DNA from: Linum tenue
Taxonomy: Eukaryota > Streptophyta > Magnoliopsida > Malpighiales > Linaceae
Length of the DNA: 64,000 nt
NCBI GenBank assembly: GCA_946122785.1
Contig: CAMGYJ010000002.1
Span: 14,582,839-14,646,838 of the forward strand
Direction: 5' to 3'
Part shown: one piece after another, positions 44,501 to 56,169 of the stretch
Position numbering within the stretch: the stretch's first letter is position 1
How the letters are laid out: every line of letters starts with the position of its first letter
Notes under the pieces: model-generated
What the model was told of the DNA's origin: nothing
Seen by the model: the letters and a program-made list of their open reading frames with translations, nothing else
Database searches by the model: none
Program-made: the position numbers and the translations under genes

Positions 44501-46460
44501 AAAATCTAAGGGGTATCGATTTTATTGCCCTAACCATAGTACAAGAATTGTTGAAACTGGAAATGCTAGGTTCATTGAGAATGGTGAAGTTAGTGGGAGC
44601 TTAGAGCCACGCAATGTGGAAATTCAAGAAGTTAGAGTGCAAATATCCTTGCCTCTACCCTCTTCTCAAGTTGTTGCTCCTGCACATGTTGAGCATGATA
44701 ACGATTTGCAGGAACAGCAAATGAACGATCAAGCACCACCTAATATTGCTATTGAGAATGAACCTAACATAGATGAACCACAAGAAATCGCATTAAGAAG
44801 GTCTACAAGAAATCGAAGGCCTGCAATTTCTGATGATTATGAGGTTTATCTTCACGAGTTAGAATCTGATTTAGGACTCTATCATGATCCAGTTTCATTT
44901 TCACAAGCCATGGAAAGTGAGCATTCTGATAAATGGTTAGCTGCCGCGAAAGAAGAGATGAAATCTATGTATAAAAATGAAGTTTGGGACCTTGTTGATT
45001 TGCCTGAAGGTTGTAAAAGAGTTGGTAATAGATGGGTCTGGAAGACCAAAGACGACTCTAATGGCAATATCGAAAGACACAGGGCCAGACTTGTTGCCAA
45101 AGGTTTCACTCAGAAAAGTGGTGTTGACTATAAAGAGACATTTTCACCCGTCTCTAAGAAAGACTCCTTAAGGATTGTCATGGCAATGGTAGCTCATTAT
45201 AATCTAGAGCTCCATCAGATGGATGTGAAAACCGCCTTTCTGAATGGGAATTTAGATGAAGCAGTCTATATGGATCAACCTGAAGGTTTTGTGGTTGAGG
45301 GAAAAGAACATATGGTGTGTAAATTAAAGAAGTCAATATACGGACTTAAACAAGCTTCCCGACAATGGTATATTAAGTTCAATGATACCATAACATCTTT
45401 TGGATTTAAGGAGAACATCGTCGATCGATGTATATATCTGAAGATTAGTGGGAGTAAGTTTATAATTTTAGTTCTGTATGTTGACGATATCTTGCTTGCT
45501 ACTAATGATCTTGGTTTATTACATCAAACCAAGGAGTTTCTCTCTAAGAACTTTGAAATGAAGGATTTGGGTGAGGCATCCTATGTGATTGGAATAGAAA
45601 TATTTCGTGATAGATCACAAGGACTGTTGGGATTGTCTCAGAAATCATACATTAACCGGATCCTAGAGAGATACAACATGGCTGAATGCTCTGCAAATGT
45701 CGCTCCAATTCAGAAGGGAGATAGATTTAGTCTCAAACAATGTCCAAAGAATGAATTGGAACGCAAGCAAATGGAACACATTCCTTATGAATCTATTGTT
45801 GGAAGTTTGAATTATGCACAAACTTGTACCAGACCAGACATCAGTTTTGCTGTCGGAATGCTGGGCAGGTATCAAAGTAATCCAGGAGTAGATCATTGGA
45901 AAGCTGCAAAGAAGGTACTAAGGTATCTGCAAGGAACAAAAGACCACATGCTCACCTTTAGGAGATCTGATCACCTTGAGGTAATTGGATATTCAGATTC
46001 AGATTATGCTGGATGTGTAGACACCAGGAAGTCTACTTTTGGCTATTTGTTCCTTCTAGCCGGAGGGGCAATTTCATGGAAGAGTGCGAAGCAATCTGTT
46101 ATTGCCACATCCACTATGGAAGCTGAATTCATAGCTTGTTATGAAGCTACGAATCATGGTTTATGGCTGCGGAATTTTATTTCTGGACTTGGAATTGTCG
46201 ACACTATCGCCAAGCCGCTGAAAATTTACTGTGATAATTCTGCAGCGGTATTCTTCTCTAAGAATGACAAGTATTCGAAGGGTGCTAAGCATATGGAGGT
46301 GAAATACTTTGTCGTTAAGGAAGAAGTTCAGAAACAAAGGGTGTCGATCGAGCATATTAGCACACAGCTTATGATTGCTGATCCATTAACAAAAGGATTG
46401 CCTCCTAAGACATTTACTGAACATGTCGAAAGGATGGGGATTATAGGACGTCATGATTAA
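41416..46460 (+). CDS. Intact gag-pol polyprotein of the young copia element
   Basis: The unbroken frame opens at 42276 (1394 codons). I favour a spliced start at 41416 joining to 42391, giving about 1359 residues. Domains, numbered from 42276: UBN2-type Gag (about 50-250); CCHC knuckle 290-303; protease with DTGC (337); gag-pre-integrase with WHKRLGH (about 478) and two Cys pairs; integrase catalytic D540, D603, E648; RT with [11 protein letters not shown] and YVDD (1068-1071); and RNase H with SDSDYAG, STMEAEF and CDNSAAV. RKSTFGY replaces the usual RKSTSGY in RNase H, a possible mild lesion. There are no stops or shifts. It makes the virus-like particle and copies and integrates the element. 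Confidence 0.93.
41426..42390 (+). other. Putative leader intron containing the primer-binding site
   Basis: The donor is GAG|GTAGGT in the LTR, ten bases after the ATG at 41416, and the acceptor is TATGTTTGCAG|CA at 42390/42391. Splicing joins ATGGATCGAG to CATCTGTT, keeping the gag frame and placing Met-Asp-Arg directly before the normal Gag start region. Unspliced, the same ATG opens a 13-codon ORF ending within the LTR, and further ATGs precede gag. The ATG at 42276 that opens the longest ORF would lie inside this intron. Confidence 0.65.
41505..41516 (+). other. Initiator tRNA-Met primer-binding site
   Basis: TGGTATCAGAGC, two bases after the LTR end, the standard Ty1/copia primer site. 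Confidence 0.95.
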
Positions 46461-46852
46461 AGTTATTTTATGTTTCATGGATTGACACTTTGAGCTCATT
46501 TATTTTTGTTTCTGGAATAAAGTTATGAATCTTGTTTTATTTATTATGATCAGTATATATACATTATGCATTATGTGAACAAAACAAGATTTTGTCTTTA
46601 GGAAAGACATTATTGTTGGACCATTATGAATACCTTGTTATGTGTCGTATTGAGCATGAGACTGGTTTTGTGGTACATGGAAGGGACTATGTCGATAAAC
46701 TGATATAGAACCGCCATGATCCTAATCTAGTTTTCATACTTGATTATGACTTTATGGTGAACCAAATATTATGGATTTATCTTATGATGTGCACACTTAT
46801 GTTTATTATTAGATCTTGTGATATATAATGACACATGGACCAAGTGGGAGAA
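46461..46852 (+). other. 3' untranslated region and polypurine tract (copia)
   Basis: Non-coding AT-rich sequence after the polyprotein stop, ending in the polypurine tract AAGTGGGAGAA (about 46842-46852) immediately before the 3' LTR. Confidence 0.85.
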
Positions 46853-47230
46853 TGTAAGCCCAATTCCCGTAAGTGACTAGGGAATAATTGTGGCCCAAGT
46901 GTAATTATCATTTAATGGTTTAATATATAAGGTAAATCCTATATTGATTAGGTTAATGATAGGTAAATTCCTAATATACCCTGATGGTGGGTCTATATAA
47001 AGAAACCCTAGGATTGGTCCTCTCTAAACCCATTACGTAGAATTTCTTAGCCATCACAGAAATCTCAAAACCTAAAACCTAAAGGGACCAAGAGGGAGAA
47101 ACTCAATTCCGGTGATTACTACTCCGCCGCCGCCGCTCTCGTCATGGATCGAGGTAGGTTTACCCGATCTATTATCGATTCGTGAAATCATCTAATTCAA
47201 AGATCCATGCTATTATGATTTATGTTTACA
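46853..47230 (+). repeat. 3' LTR of the young copia element
   Basis: Identical to the 5' LTR apart from two neighbouring substitutions (the GGGGTC/GGGACC region) and a 3-bp difference in the GCC run. It ends TTTACA and is followed by the GTATG duplication. Confidence 0.96.
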
Positions 47231-47685
47231 GTATGTATTTCTTTTGCAATAAATTTTCACCTCATACAAAAAAAAAGTTATAACGTATTACAATTTTTCG
47301 GCTCCCAATCATCAAATTCTGGCTCCATCCCAATATATCACCTTTTGTAATAAAAAAGGTGTCTTTTAAGTCTTAATCATGTCTTTATGTAGGTACATAA
47401 AAACAAGTAGTTATGTCGTTGTTCAAAACAAAATAACTCGTTGAATAATGTTCTTCTCCATAACAACGAATGAAACAAACGTAAAACATTTATCTGAATT
47501 GACTTCTTTCTACTCCTACTCGAATTAGGCTAGCGCCTTCAACCATTTTCGCACGTAAACTAAGAAGTCCAAATCACAACAATAAAACATAAAATAATAA
47601 TCAAACCCCAAAAACAATTGTCCCTCCAAGCTCTCGCAACAATTCAAAAAAATCATTTTGAAGGAAATACCCACACAGGCGGCGG
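47231..47685. other. Spacer between copia element and element C
   Basis: AT-rich and without recognisable features, apart from the GTATG duplication at its left edge and GGCGG (47681-47685) directly before the LTR of C. GGCGG would be the expected target duplication of C, but its partner is lost. Confidence 0.6.
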
Positions 47686-49113
47686 TGACACGCCAAAACA
47701 CAACACCAAACTGCGACCAAGTGTAATCGCAGTCCGGGAATGCAGTAACAGGCAAGTTCTATTATCAACCCGGGGTCTAGATCTACTGCCTACTCCGTGA
47801 TTATCTATTATCTAGCCAACTAAGTCAAGTGATTGTTGTTTAAACTAAAAGCAGGAAATGGTTCGGTTTTCTAAAGCAGGAAAGAGTCACTCGGGAAATG
47901 AGTCCCCCTAGCTCCTTAGTTAGGTTTCAATTGTAATTACCCGGGGTTGATTTACTGTTGATTAAACTACGGAAGATCCGACAGTAGCTTGGAATCTCTT
48001 AAGCTGACCAAGCCCTCTCAGTCTAACCACCCGGCAGACGACTAGTCTTCACCGGGATAGAAAGCTGAGGCTATGAACACAGAACTCCACTACTGGAATT
48101 GGATTCCAGTACAAAGCAGTAAAGTGACTAACTCTCGTATAGCCAATCTCCTACTACCGAATGATGTAGCTCTAACAACCTAATCAGATTCTATCTATCT
48201 CAGGTTGCAGCAGAAATCAAGAAAAGCTGATCAGACTTCAATCAATTCAATGAATCATGCATCATTCGATTAAAACCAAACAATATAATCATCCCAAGTC
48301 ATTACAATCAAATCCCTAACACATGGAACTAGGGTTCTTCATACCCAAGTGAGAGAAAGGTTCTACTCCATAGAGAGAGAGAGAGGAAAACAAAAATCAG
48401 AGTAGTCATACTCATAAAGATGAGGAAAATCTGCTCTAGGATGTCAATCTTCACTCCTGGGGACGCAATCTGGGCTTCAATGGTGAGAAATCCACTCCAA
48501 ATATCTCCTAGGGTTTGTTCTTTGCTCTTTCTCTCTCTAAAACTCTGTTTTTGCTTCAGAAATTCGATCCTCTCACTGGTGGCCTGAAATTGGGTAAAAA
48601 CCTGAAAATCCTGATCACACGGGCAGGCCACACGGCCGTGTGGTATACCCAGTTGACCGTGTGGCTTCCAAAACGCCGCGTCTCGATAAGTCGAACTTCA
48701 GGCTTCCCACACAGCCAGAGTCACACGGCCAGAGTCACACGGCCGTGTGGAAATTCAGCCCTGCCAGTGTTTGCTCTCGTAGAATTCCACACGGCCACAT
48801 TGCTCCTTCACACGCCCGTGTGGAATTTATTTGTGCCCGTGTGAAGGCTCGCACAATCCCACACGGCCACATTGGTCACTTGCACGACCGTGTGGGGTTT
48901 GTGTGTGCCCGTGTGGCTTCCTCAGCAGCTTGCCTCGCGCCCGATCTTCGTCCAATCGACCCCGAACTCGCTCCTAAACCATCATTCACTTACTAGGACC
49001 TGAAATATCTTAAACAAGCACAACTTAGCGTGAAATCGGCCTAAAACACGAGAATCAACACCTCAAACGGCTCAAGAATAGGGGTGAAAACATGTGTAAT
49101 TAACGGTCTATCA
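47686..49113 (-). repeat. 3' LTR of element C
   Basis: On the minus strand it starts TGATAGACC and ends GTGTCA, 1428 bp. Its U5 half closely matches element A (1-677). A palindrome array of the CACACGGCCGTGTG type lies at about 48618-48915. Confidence 0.93.
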
Positions 49114-49115
49114 AA

Positions 49116-49127
49116 CTCCCCCACACT
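49116..49127 (-). other. Polypurine tract of element C
   Basis: The minus strand reads AGTGTGGGGGAG two bases before the LTR, identical to the tract of B. Confidence 0.88.
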
Positions 49128-50962
49128 TAACCGTTTGCTTGTCCCCAGGCAAACCAAGTCAGACACAAGGTAAGCTCACATATTTCAATCATACCAACAT
49201 TGGGAACAAGTCATAAAGGCACAGAACACGTGAATCGTACTGGTTTTCAAACATCAACACATGAACAACTTCAATAGCAACCTGGACAACCACCACAAAG
49301 GACATTTGAGTGCAGCAAAATCGAGTAAAGGAAGAGTCTCCCTTCTGTTCACCAACCAACCTAGACTTGACTCAACCACTTACTCAAAACAGTCACCTCA
49401 TGCATCCAACTCAAGACATCAGAATAGAGACCGAGCAATCTAGGTCCTCACCGGGGTACAAGAGTATATAGAATATGAAAATGAATCACTCACTCTCGAC
49501 TAGTGGTGTCAGGACAATTTGATGCGAAAAATGCGCATGCTATTTCTCTCAATCCCTAACATCTCTTCACCATGATGGCAGCCTCTAAATGCTAGAGTTC
49601 ACATATAGAGTGTCACCACTAACTAATCCGGAGGTCTTAGACACAGGTTCAAATGACTGGCTAGGGTCTTGGACATGGGGAAAAGGCCTTTTAGGTGGTG
49701 GAAGTATTCATAGCACAAGGTTCCACATTTCCAAACCCACACAATCACAATCAAACAAACCAGTATTTCCTTTCTGCTATTCTGCATTACTCAATATCTC
49801 AAGAGCACAAGAGCGAAGGAGGTATAAATGTTAGCATTTCCTAGCCAGACTGCTAAGAAACACTACTTACTGGGCATTATTCAGATTTTTGGTAGTGGCT
49901 CTCTTTTGCTTTCATTTTTTCTTTGTTTTTCTTTCATTTTCTTTTCATTTCTTAAGTGAGCCACCACTTCTGCACATATTTCAAACACATGCCCAACTTT
50001 TAAGCACTACCTCCAACACTCACATTAAATTTAGCAGAAACAGCAGAGAACATGTAAAAACCACTCTGTGGAACCTTTTAAAAGATGCAAAAGGGTGATT
50101 TTTCATTGTAGACCAAAAGAAAGGATAACACACGGCTCAAAGGGGCTGACTAGGGTATATGACACATCAGGACAGTCAATTTGGTCGTGGGTTACTCCTA
50201 TGCCCCCATCATCTTAGCTAGTGACAACGTGAATGCTACACATCATGGAAGGGGGATCTATCGCACAAGAAAGAAACGAGCAGACTCAAATCTCACATGG
50301 CTACCTATATGCTCTATCTCTCATTCTGATTCCCTGAACTAGATGCATAAACGACTGTCAAGAACAAGTGATTCATCCAAGTCACAGTTGGTAAGCAAAC
50401 AGTTGAAAAACTGAACCCCTACACAATTCTACAGCACGTCTCAGTCATCATTATAGGTTGTCCTAGTCACAATCAAGCTGTCATGCATCAATCCGAAAAC
50501 CATTCAATTCACCAATCACAACACAGTGCCAATATGATCAAACAGCAGTACTTGGAGCCCTCAAATCGTAAGATTCGGACAGCGGACTAGGCTCCAAGCA
50601 CACATATATAGATTCCAACCGATACAAAGCACCCCCCCACACTTAAGCATGACATTGCCCTCAATGGAGTAGAGGGAGAGATAAGGTGAACGATGTTACC
50701 GGATTGAAATACTGCTGGGGGACTGGAAGTGGACCAGTCAGCGAGAAACAAACGGGAAGATGGACAGTTCTGCACGAATCGAACATCAAGAACACACTAG
50801 CACACTGTGCGTTAGGGATCAGTGTTAGCCCAGATGGCTAAAAAATAAACAATCCACAAGAAAAACAAAAACAAACGACATTAAGTCCAAGCTCCTCACA
50901 TGAGGAGCAAACACACAAAAGTCTAAAGTGAAAAACACACTGAGATGGGCAACGAGTACAGC
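49128..50962 (-). other. 3' non-coding region of element C
   Basis: About 1.8 kb without genes, collinear with 14614-16450 of B. It contains the second polypurine-like motif (about 50631-50646: GTGTGGGGGGG after CAATGTCATGCTTAA) and the conserved double hairpin at 50551-50598. Conservation between two families argues for function. Confidence 0.8.
50551..50598 (-). other. Conserved double hairpin downstream of third ORF (C)
   Basis: The outer 9-bp stem CTTGGAGCC/GGCTCCAAG is perfect. The inner stem in the minus-strand RNA is CGAATC/GATTTG around TTAC, with one G-U pair that would be an A-C mismatch in the opposite strand. Confidence 0.72.
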
Positions 50963-52304
50963 CTACTCGTCACCAAGGTTATCCAGGTCAATGTCGTCCA
51001 TGAAGGCGTCATCACCATCATCACCATCAGCTGGGGGAGATGGAAGTGGAGAGTCCTCCCAGGGAGTCCTCCAGACGGGCGGCTCGCCCGGCAGCAGCTG
51101 GAGCAGGTGCTGTTGAACCTCCTGCATGCGCCTAGATCGAGCCTTCTCTCGCTCGATATGAGCCAATGTCACCCCCTGCTGAGTCGCCATCATGTCCAGG
51201 CGCTCATCATAAGCAGCCATCCTGTGCTGGTACTCGGCCTGGTGAGTCGCGTACTGCTGCTGGAACTGGAGCTGCTGGTCAAGGATCTGCTGGTTCTGGA
51301 GACGCAGCTGCTCGAACTGGTAGGCAAAGTAGTCCTGCCCGGGGAAAGCGGAGCTGCCACCCCCGTACTCGAAGGTGGTGGGGCGGCGGGCAGCAGCCTC
51401 ATCCACCTCCTCGGGCTCCACATCCTCATCAGCCGCACCCTCGGGAACCTCCGGCTGGACCTCCTCTGGGATCTGAGGTTGAGGAAACCCCTCGATCCAC
51501 TTAACACCTCGCTCTTCCCGAAGCAGGTGCATTTTACTGATGGTCAACTCGCCAAAGGCACTGGTGTCTCCCTGCTCTGTGCACCCCTGCAGGGATATCT
51601 CGAAGTAGGCTGCCAGGCGGGTGAGGAGGGGGGTGCAGTGGAGTTTCTTAAGCTCGGAAGCACTCTTGTTGAAGGTCCTCGCCACCACCGAACCCAAGTG
51701 GAGAGGATGATCCCTCTGGCGCATAGACTGAATGAGGTACATGGCTCGTCGGGTGATGGCGCTGGCACTGTCCGAGGCCGGAGTGTAAGACTTGGCCAGC
51801 AGGTGGTGGAGGATGCGGTTGTCGAGCTGCAATGTGCTGGCCTTCGTCTTCCCCGCCGAGAAGGGACGCTGGCCTGGCCGAGCGAGGCGGGTGTACAGCG
51901 TCTGGAAGTTCACCCCCTCTCGCTCGAGAAGCTCGGTGATGTAGTCCCTGTCATCGACCAGGCCGAGGCCGAGGGCGGTCGCCAGCTCCTGGTAGCTCAT
52001 GGATCGGGGTGCACCGCCGAGCCTGAACTGGACGGCTTCTCCGTCCTTCCAATCATCCGTGTCTGCGTGCTTGAAGGTCGTGTAGAACTCAAGCACGAGC
52101 TCGTGGTAGACCTTCTCGCGAATGCAGAGGAGGCGGCGCCAGGGGCGGTTGGTGACTATGGCGGAGAAGTGCTCGTAGCAGTTCAGCTTCTCCAACTCTC
52201 GCTTGGACCAGCAATGATGCTGCCCAAAATTTCAGGCCAGAACGCTCTTAAAACGATCCTGGTGGGGCCCCCTTCTCAAATCTTGAATAAACGGGTGCCT
52301 GAGT
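50963..52304 (-). pseudogene. Third ('env-like') ORF of element C, 5'-truncated
   Basis: A 410-codon open stretch ends at 50963, and related coding continues upstream to about 52304 through one TGA (near 52232) and a frameshift. Upstream residues such as RFKSVLA and HHCWSKREL fit the family. The domain core matches B: PWRRLL, VQFRLGG, SYQELATALGL, LLAKSYTP, LGSVVARTF. The C-terminal half is Pro/Glu-rich, then a Gln-rich probable coiled coil (about residues 285-365), then an acidic tail (DGDDGDDAFMDDID). No signal peptide or transmembrane segment is seen, so 'envelope' is a poor description. Function is unknown. Confidence 0.8.
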
Positions 52305-53714
52305 GATATTCGGCTTTAATATATCGGATTCTTGGACTTTATGTGATTATCTCATGGTATGTTTTAGCCAATTGGTGCTAGTTTAGGGCTCGCTAACCCG
52401 GGAATGGTTGAAAAACCATTACTGCCTAGTGCCATGAGTTTGATATGTTGTAGGTGGAGAAAGCACGGAACAAAAGCTTGGGCCGATTCTTTGGGCCGGG
52501 AACTTTTGGGAAGTGGAGCATGGCAGCGGAACAGCTAAAGGCGGGGTGGAATTATATTTACTTGGACAAGAGCTGGGCGGAATGAATTCTCTTGGGCAGC
52601 CATTATTGAGGGAGCAGAGGGATAATTGGACTTGGCGGCTGGGACAGGGAATCAGAACTGGAGGCCAAAAGAAGTGGGCCAAGGCCCAGTCTATTCTTTT
52701 TCTCTTTTGCGGGGCGGAACAGGAATCAAGGGAGCTTGGCAATTAATTGGACACACACGAAATCTGGGGGGAGGAATTTTTTTGGACAGGAGGTCTCGGG
52801 CGGAACATTATTGTTTTGGGAAAAAGAACTCTTTGGGCGAAAAAGAAAAAGGGCGCAGCACAGGCAGAGGACGAGCGGATTCCTTCGTTCGACAATTGGT
52901 GATCGAGCTTTCTAAGGCGGTTTGAGCTGAGTTCAACGAGAGCGATTAGTTGGTTGGATTTTCTAGACCGAACTAGTTGTTTATTGTTGATTTAGAACAT
53001 GATGAACAAAACCCTAATGTTTTATCTCAATTTCGTCATGAACTAAACCCCGATTTCTGGGGGAAACACCATAGGATGTAACTATTTCTTGATTTGATGG
53101 ATTGATTCAGAATTCTTTTCTTCCAATCTCTATTGCATGAAATTACTTAATGCTTTGTGTTGACTGGCCACCAATACAACGATTTGTAGTTAATTAGGTT
53201 ATTAGCGACAGTGAAACCCTAATAACTGAACCTATTTCATGTGACATAGTAACTTATCGAAGCGACAGTGGATTAAATAAGGTGCTATGCGGTCTTAATT
53301 GGGATATCGGTCTTCAGGCTAAATAGTTAATTCATTGAGCTACGACAGTAGGATTTGAATTAATTGTTTAGTACGTAGTAATTCCCGACAGGGATAGCTA
53401 GCACAGTAGTGATATCCTGGCTGTAGAGAATTGGATTAAATTGATTGGAAAATGTGAATTAATCTGGATAGGATAGGTAGTGAATCCCGGTGTTTCTCCC
53501 AGAGCTTTCTCCCATTGAATTTCTCCCGACAAGTTTACTTTGCTTAATTAGTTTATTTTGCTTTTAGATAATTATTCTCGTTAAACCATTTTCACCTATA
53601 GTTTGCTCTATAAATTGATAGAATATAAGGTTGTACCAGTCCCTGAGAGACGATACCCGGACTTTCCGGTTTACTACGAGATAGGAAATTGGCATATACG
53701 CTTTTGCCCTATCA
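52305..53714 (+). repeat. 5' LTR of element D
   Basis: Starts TGATATTCGG and ends CCTATCA, giving TGAT/ATCA termini, followed by the primer site after six bases. The start is inferred from the termini and from where element C coding stops. No second LTR copy is in the window to confirm it. Confidence 0.75.
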
Positions 53715-53720
53715 AGTTTT

Positions 53721-53738
53721 TGGCGCCGTTGCCGGGGA
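53721..53738 (+). other. tRNA-Asp primer-binding site, element D
   Basis: TGGCGCCGTTGCCGGGGA, identical to the sites of A and B. Confidence 0.93.
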
Positions 53739-53832
53739 CTGCCATTCCTTATTTTTATTGATTTTTGTGAGTGAACTATTTTGATCTGGGTGTTAGTGTG
53801 CAGAAGAATTTTCAGGTTTATCCTCCTCGTGC

Positions 53833-56169
53833 ATGCCTAGGAGGACGACTGGCAATTTACTGCCACTAGATCCGGAGATCGAGAAGACCTGCCGACAGAA
53901 CAGGAAGCAGGTCAAGTTAGGGAAGCAGACAACCACAACTCCTAGGCCTTCCCTAACCCAGAGAGGGCGGGCTTCATCACCTGTCATCCCTACACCACCA
54001 ACACCACCGCCACCGCGCATCATCGAGCCTGTCATCATGGCAGAACAGGATCGTTCGATCAGGGCTCGCTTGAATCGAAGGATTGGAGCCCGAGCTTCAT
54101 GTGTAGTCATTCCGGATGGGGATGCAAACATGGAGATTACCCCAGCCTTCATCAATATGATCACTAATGGGTACACCTTCTCAGGGGCTAGCACCGAGGA
54201 TCCTCATGAACATCTTCGCCGGTTCGCAAGCATTTGTGATACGATGAAGAGCCCGACGGTGTCTGATGATGCCATCCGTCTTCGGATGTTCTCATTTTCT
54301 CTGCTAGGGAATGCATCACACTGGTTCCAGAACTTGACACCCCGTTCCATCACGACATGGGGTCAGCTTGAGAAGACCTTTTTGGATAAGTACTTTCCTC
54401 CTGCTAAGGCAATGAAGAGGCAAGAGGAAATTGTCACTTTTAAACAAGTTGCAGACGAAAGTCTGACCGAGGCATGAGAGCGCTATAAGGAGCTTCTAAT
54501 GAGATGCCCAAGCCACGGTCTTGAAGATTGGAACGTGATCTCCATTTTCTTCAACGGAATCAGAAGACAATACCAAGATGCTTTGAATAATGCTTCTCGG
54601 AATGGTTTCACAAGAATGGAGGCACCAGAAGCATATGAACTGGTGGAGAAGATATGCTCTGAAGATACTGAATGGGGAAGTGAGACCGGCATTCGAAGGA
54701 GAGGAGGCTTGCATGAGGTAGACAGAGTTGCAAGTCTAGAAGCAAAGATTGATGCTAAGCTGGATTCCAAGTTCGATGCACTCGAACGAAGGCTGGCTAA
54801 GTTGGCTCTTGGTAGACAGGAGGAGGTTGCTTATTGCGAATTATGTGAAGTTGCTCATCATAGGGATCTATGTCCACTGGTAGCTGATCAGATGGAAGAT
54901 GTGCACTATATCAACAATCAGCGAAATCAAGGCCAGGGTGGTATGTATTCGAATACCTACAACCCACAATGGAGTAAGCATCCTAACTTTTCCTGGGCGA
55001 ACAACAACCCAACTGGTGCTCGCAACATTCCACCTCCAGGCCTGCAGAAACAACAACCTCCACCTCAACCAGAGAAGAAACCACAACTTGAAGAATTGCT
55101 TCTGGCTCACATGCAGAAAACCGACAATAATCTGAAGGGCCTGGATCAATTTGTCACTCAACAGCTAGCCATCAACAATAATTTACAATCTTCTATGCTA
55201 GCTATGGAGAGGCAGATGGGACAGATGGCTCAAACTTTGGCGGATATGCAGGGCAGGATTCCTGGGACATTACTGGCTAATACCGAGAGGAATCCAAAAG
55301 ATGCTAAAGTTGTGGCGGTGACATTGAGGAGTGGAAAGGCCTTGGAAGACCCTAGAAGCTCGAAAAAGGCACCAGAGGCAGAAGAGGAAGCACCGGGAGA
55401 AAGATCTTGTGCAGAAAATGAAGAATCAGCCTTGCACAGGCAAAATGAAAGCAGTTTGCCTATGCAAAAGAAAGCTGCCCGTGCAAAACCAACAGGGGGA
55501 AATAAGAAGAGGGAGGAGCTAAAACCTTATGACCCACCCGCACCATTCCCTCAAAGGTTGATGAAGCCCCTGGAGGACCCGAACTTCAAAAAATTTGTGA
55601 ATCTCTTCAAGCAATTGCACATCAACATTTCGCTAGCTAAGGCTCTTGAGCAAATGCCCACGTATGCCAAATTCCTTAAGGAATTGTTGACAAAGAAGAG
55701 AAAATGGACTGATTTGGAGAAAGTAACACTCACACCAGAGTGTAGTGCTGTGATCCAAAATAAATTGCCAGAGAAGAGGGAAGATCCAGGGAGCTTCACC
55801 ATCCCATGTATTGTTGGTGAGACAGAGTTTACAAAGTCGCTTTGTGATCTTGGAGCCAGCATAAACCTCATGCCATATTCTGTTTATAAGAAGCTGGGAC
55901 TCCAAGATGTGATCAAACCGACTCGAATTACTCTACAGCTGGCTGATCGATCAGTAAAGGTCTCCAAAGGCGTGGTGGAGGACGTGCTAGTCAAGGTGGG
56001 AAAATTCATCTTCCCCTCCGACTTCGTCATTCTGGAGATGGAGGAGGACAGGGAAGTACCTCTCATTCTTGGGAGACCCTTCCTAGCTACGGGGGGTTTT
56101 CTCATAGATGTCCAAAAGGGCGAGCTGACATTCAGAGTCTGTGGGGAAGAGGTAAAATTCAACGTATAC
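53833..56169 (+). pseudogene. gag-protease of element D
   Basis: Starts at the ATG at 53833, with the LLPLDPEIEKTC N-terminal signature. It is open except for one TGA at 54475 in place of the Trp codon of the conserved AWERY motif. Gag core, a degenerate zinc knuckle (CELCEVAHHRDLC, one residue short of CCHC spacing, about 54834-54872), then SNTYNPQWSKHPNFSW. Protease has DLGAS (about 55849-55863) and ILGRPFLAT (about 56065). The frame runs into the solo LTR at 56170 and resumes after it, because removal of the LTR and one TATAC is frame-preserving. Confidence 0.9.

Larger units (their letters stand above)
41122..47230 (+). mobile_element. Complete young Ty1/copia element (Ivana/Oryco-like)
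   Basis: This 6.1-kb element has 5' LTR 41122-41502, primer site 41505-41516, an unbroken gag-pol, a polypurine tract and 3' LTR 46853-47230. A perfect GTATG duplication flanks it (41117-41121 and 47231-47235). By eye the LTRs differ by two substitutions and one 3-bp indel over about 380 bp, so insertion is very recent. Integrase C-terminal motifs ([26 protein letters not shown]) fit Ivana/Oryco rather than Tork or Sirevirus, though lineage is my recollection, not a computed placement. It is the only element here that looks potentially mobile. Confidence 0.96.
47686..52304 (-). mobile_element. Athila-like element C, 3' half only
   Basis: Minus-strand element of the same family as A: third ORF (50963-52304), 3' non-coding region, polypurine tract and 3' LTR. 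Its 5' part (LTR, gag, pol) is missing. Where pol should be, element D's LTR begins at about 52305, so D probably inserted into C and later rearrangement removed the remainder. C keeps what A lacks, so together the two show the whole family layout. Confidence 0.9.

Noticed and set aside
50945..52306. 453-codon plus-strand ORF
   Set aside because: It is the antisense shadow of the minus-strand third ORF of element C, which has family motifs and codon-like composition.
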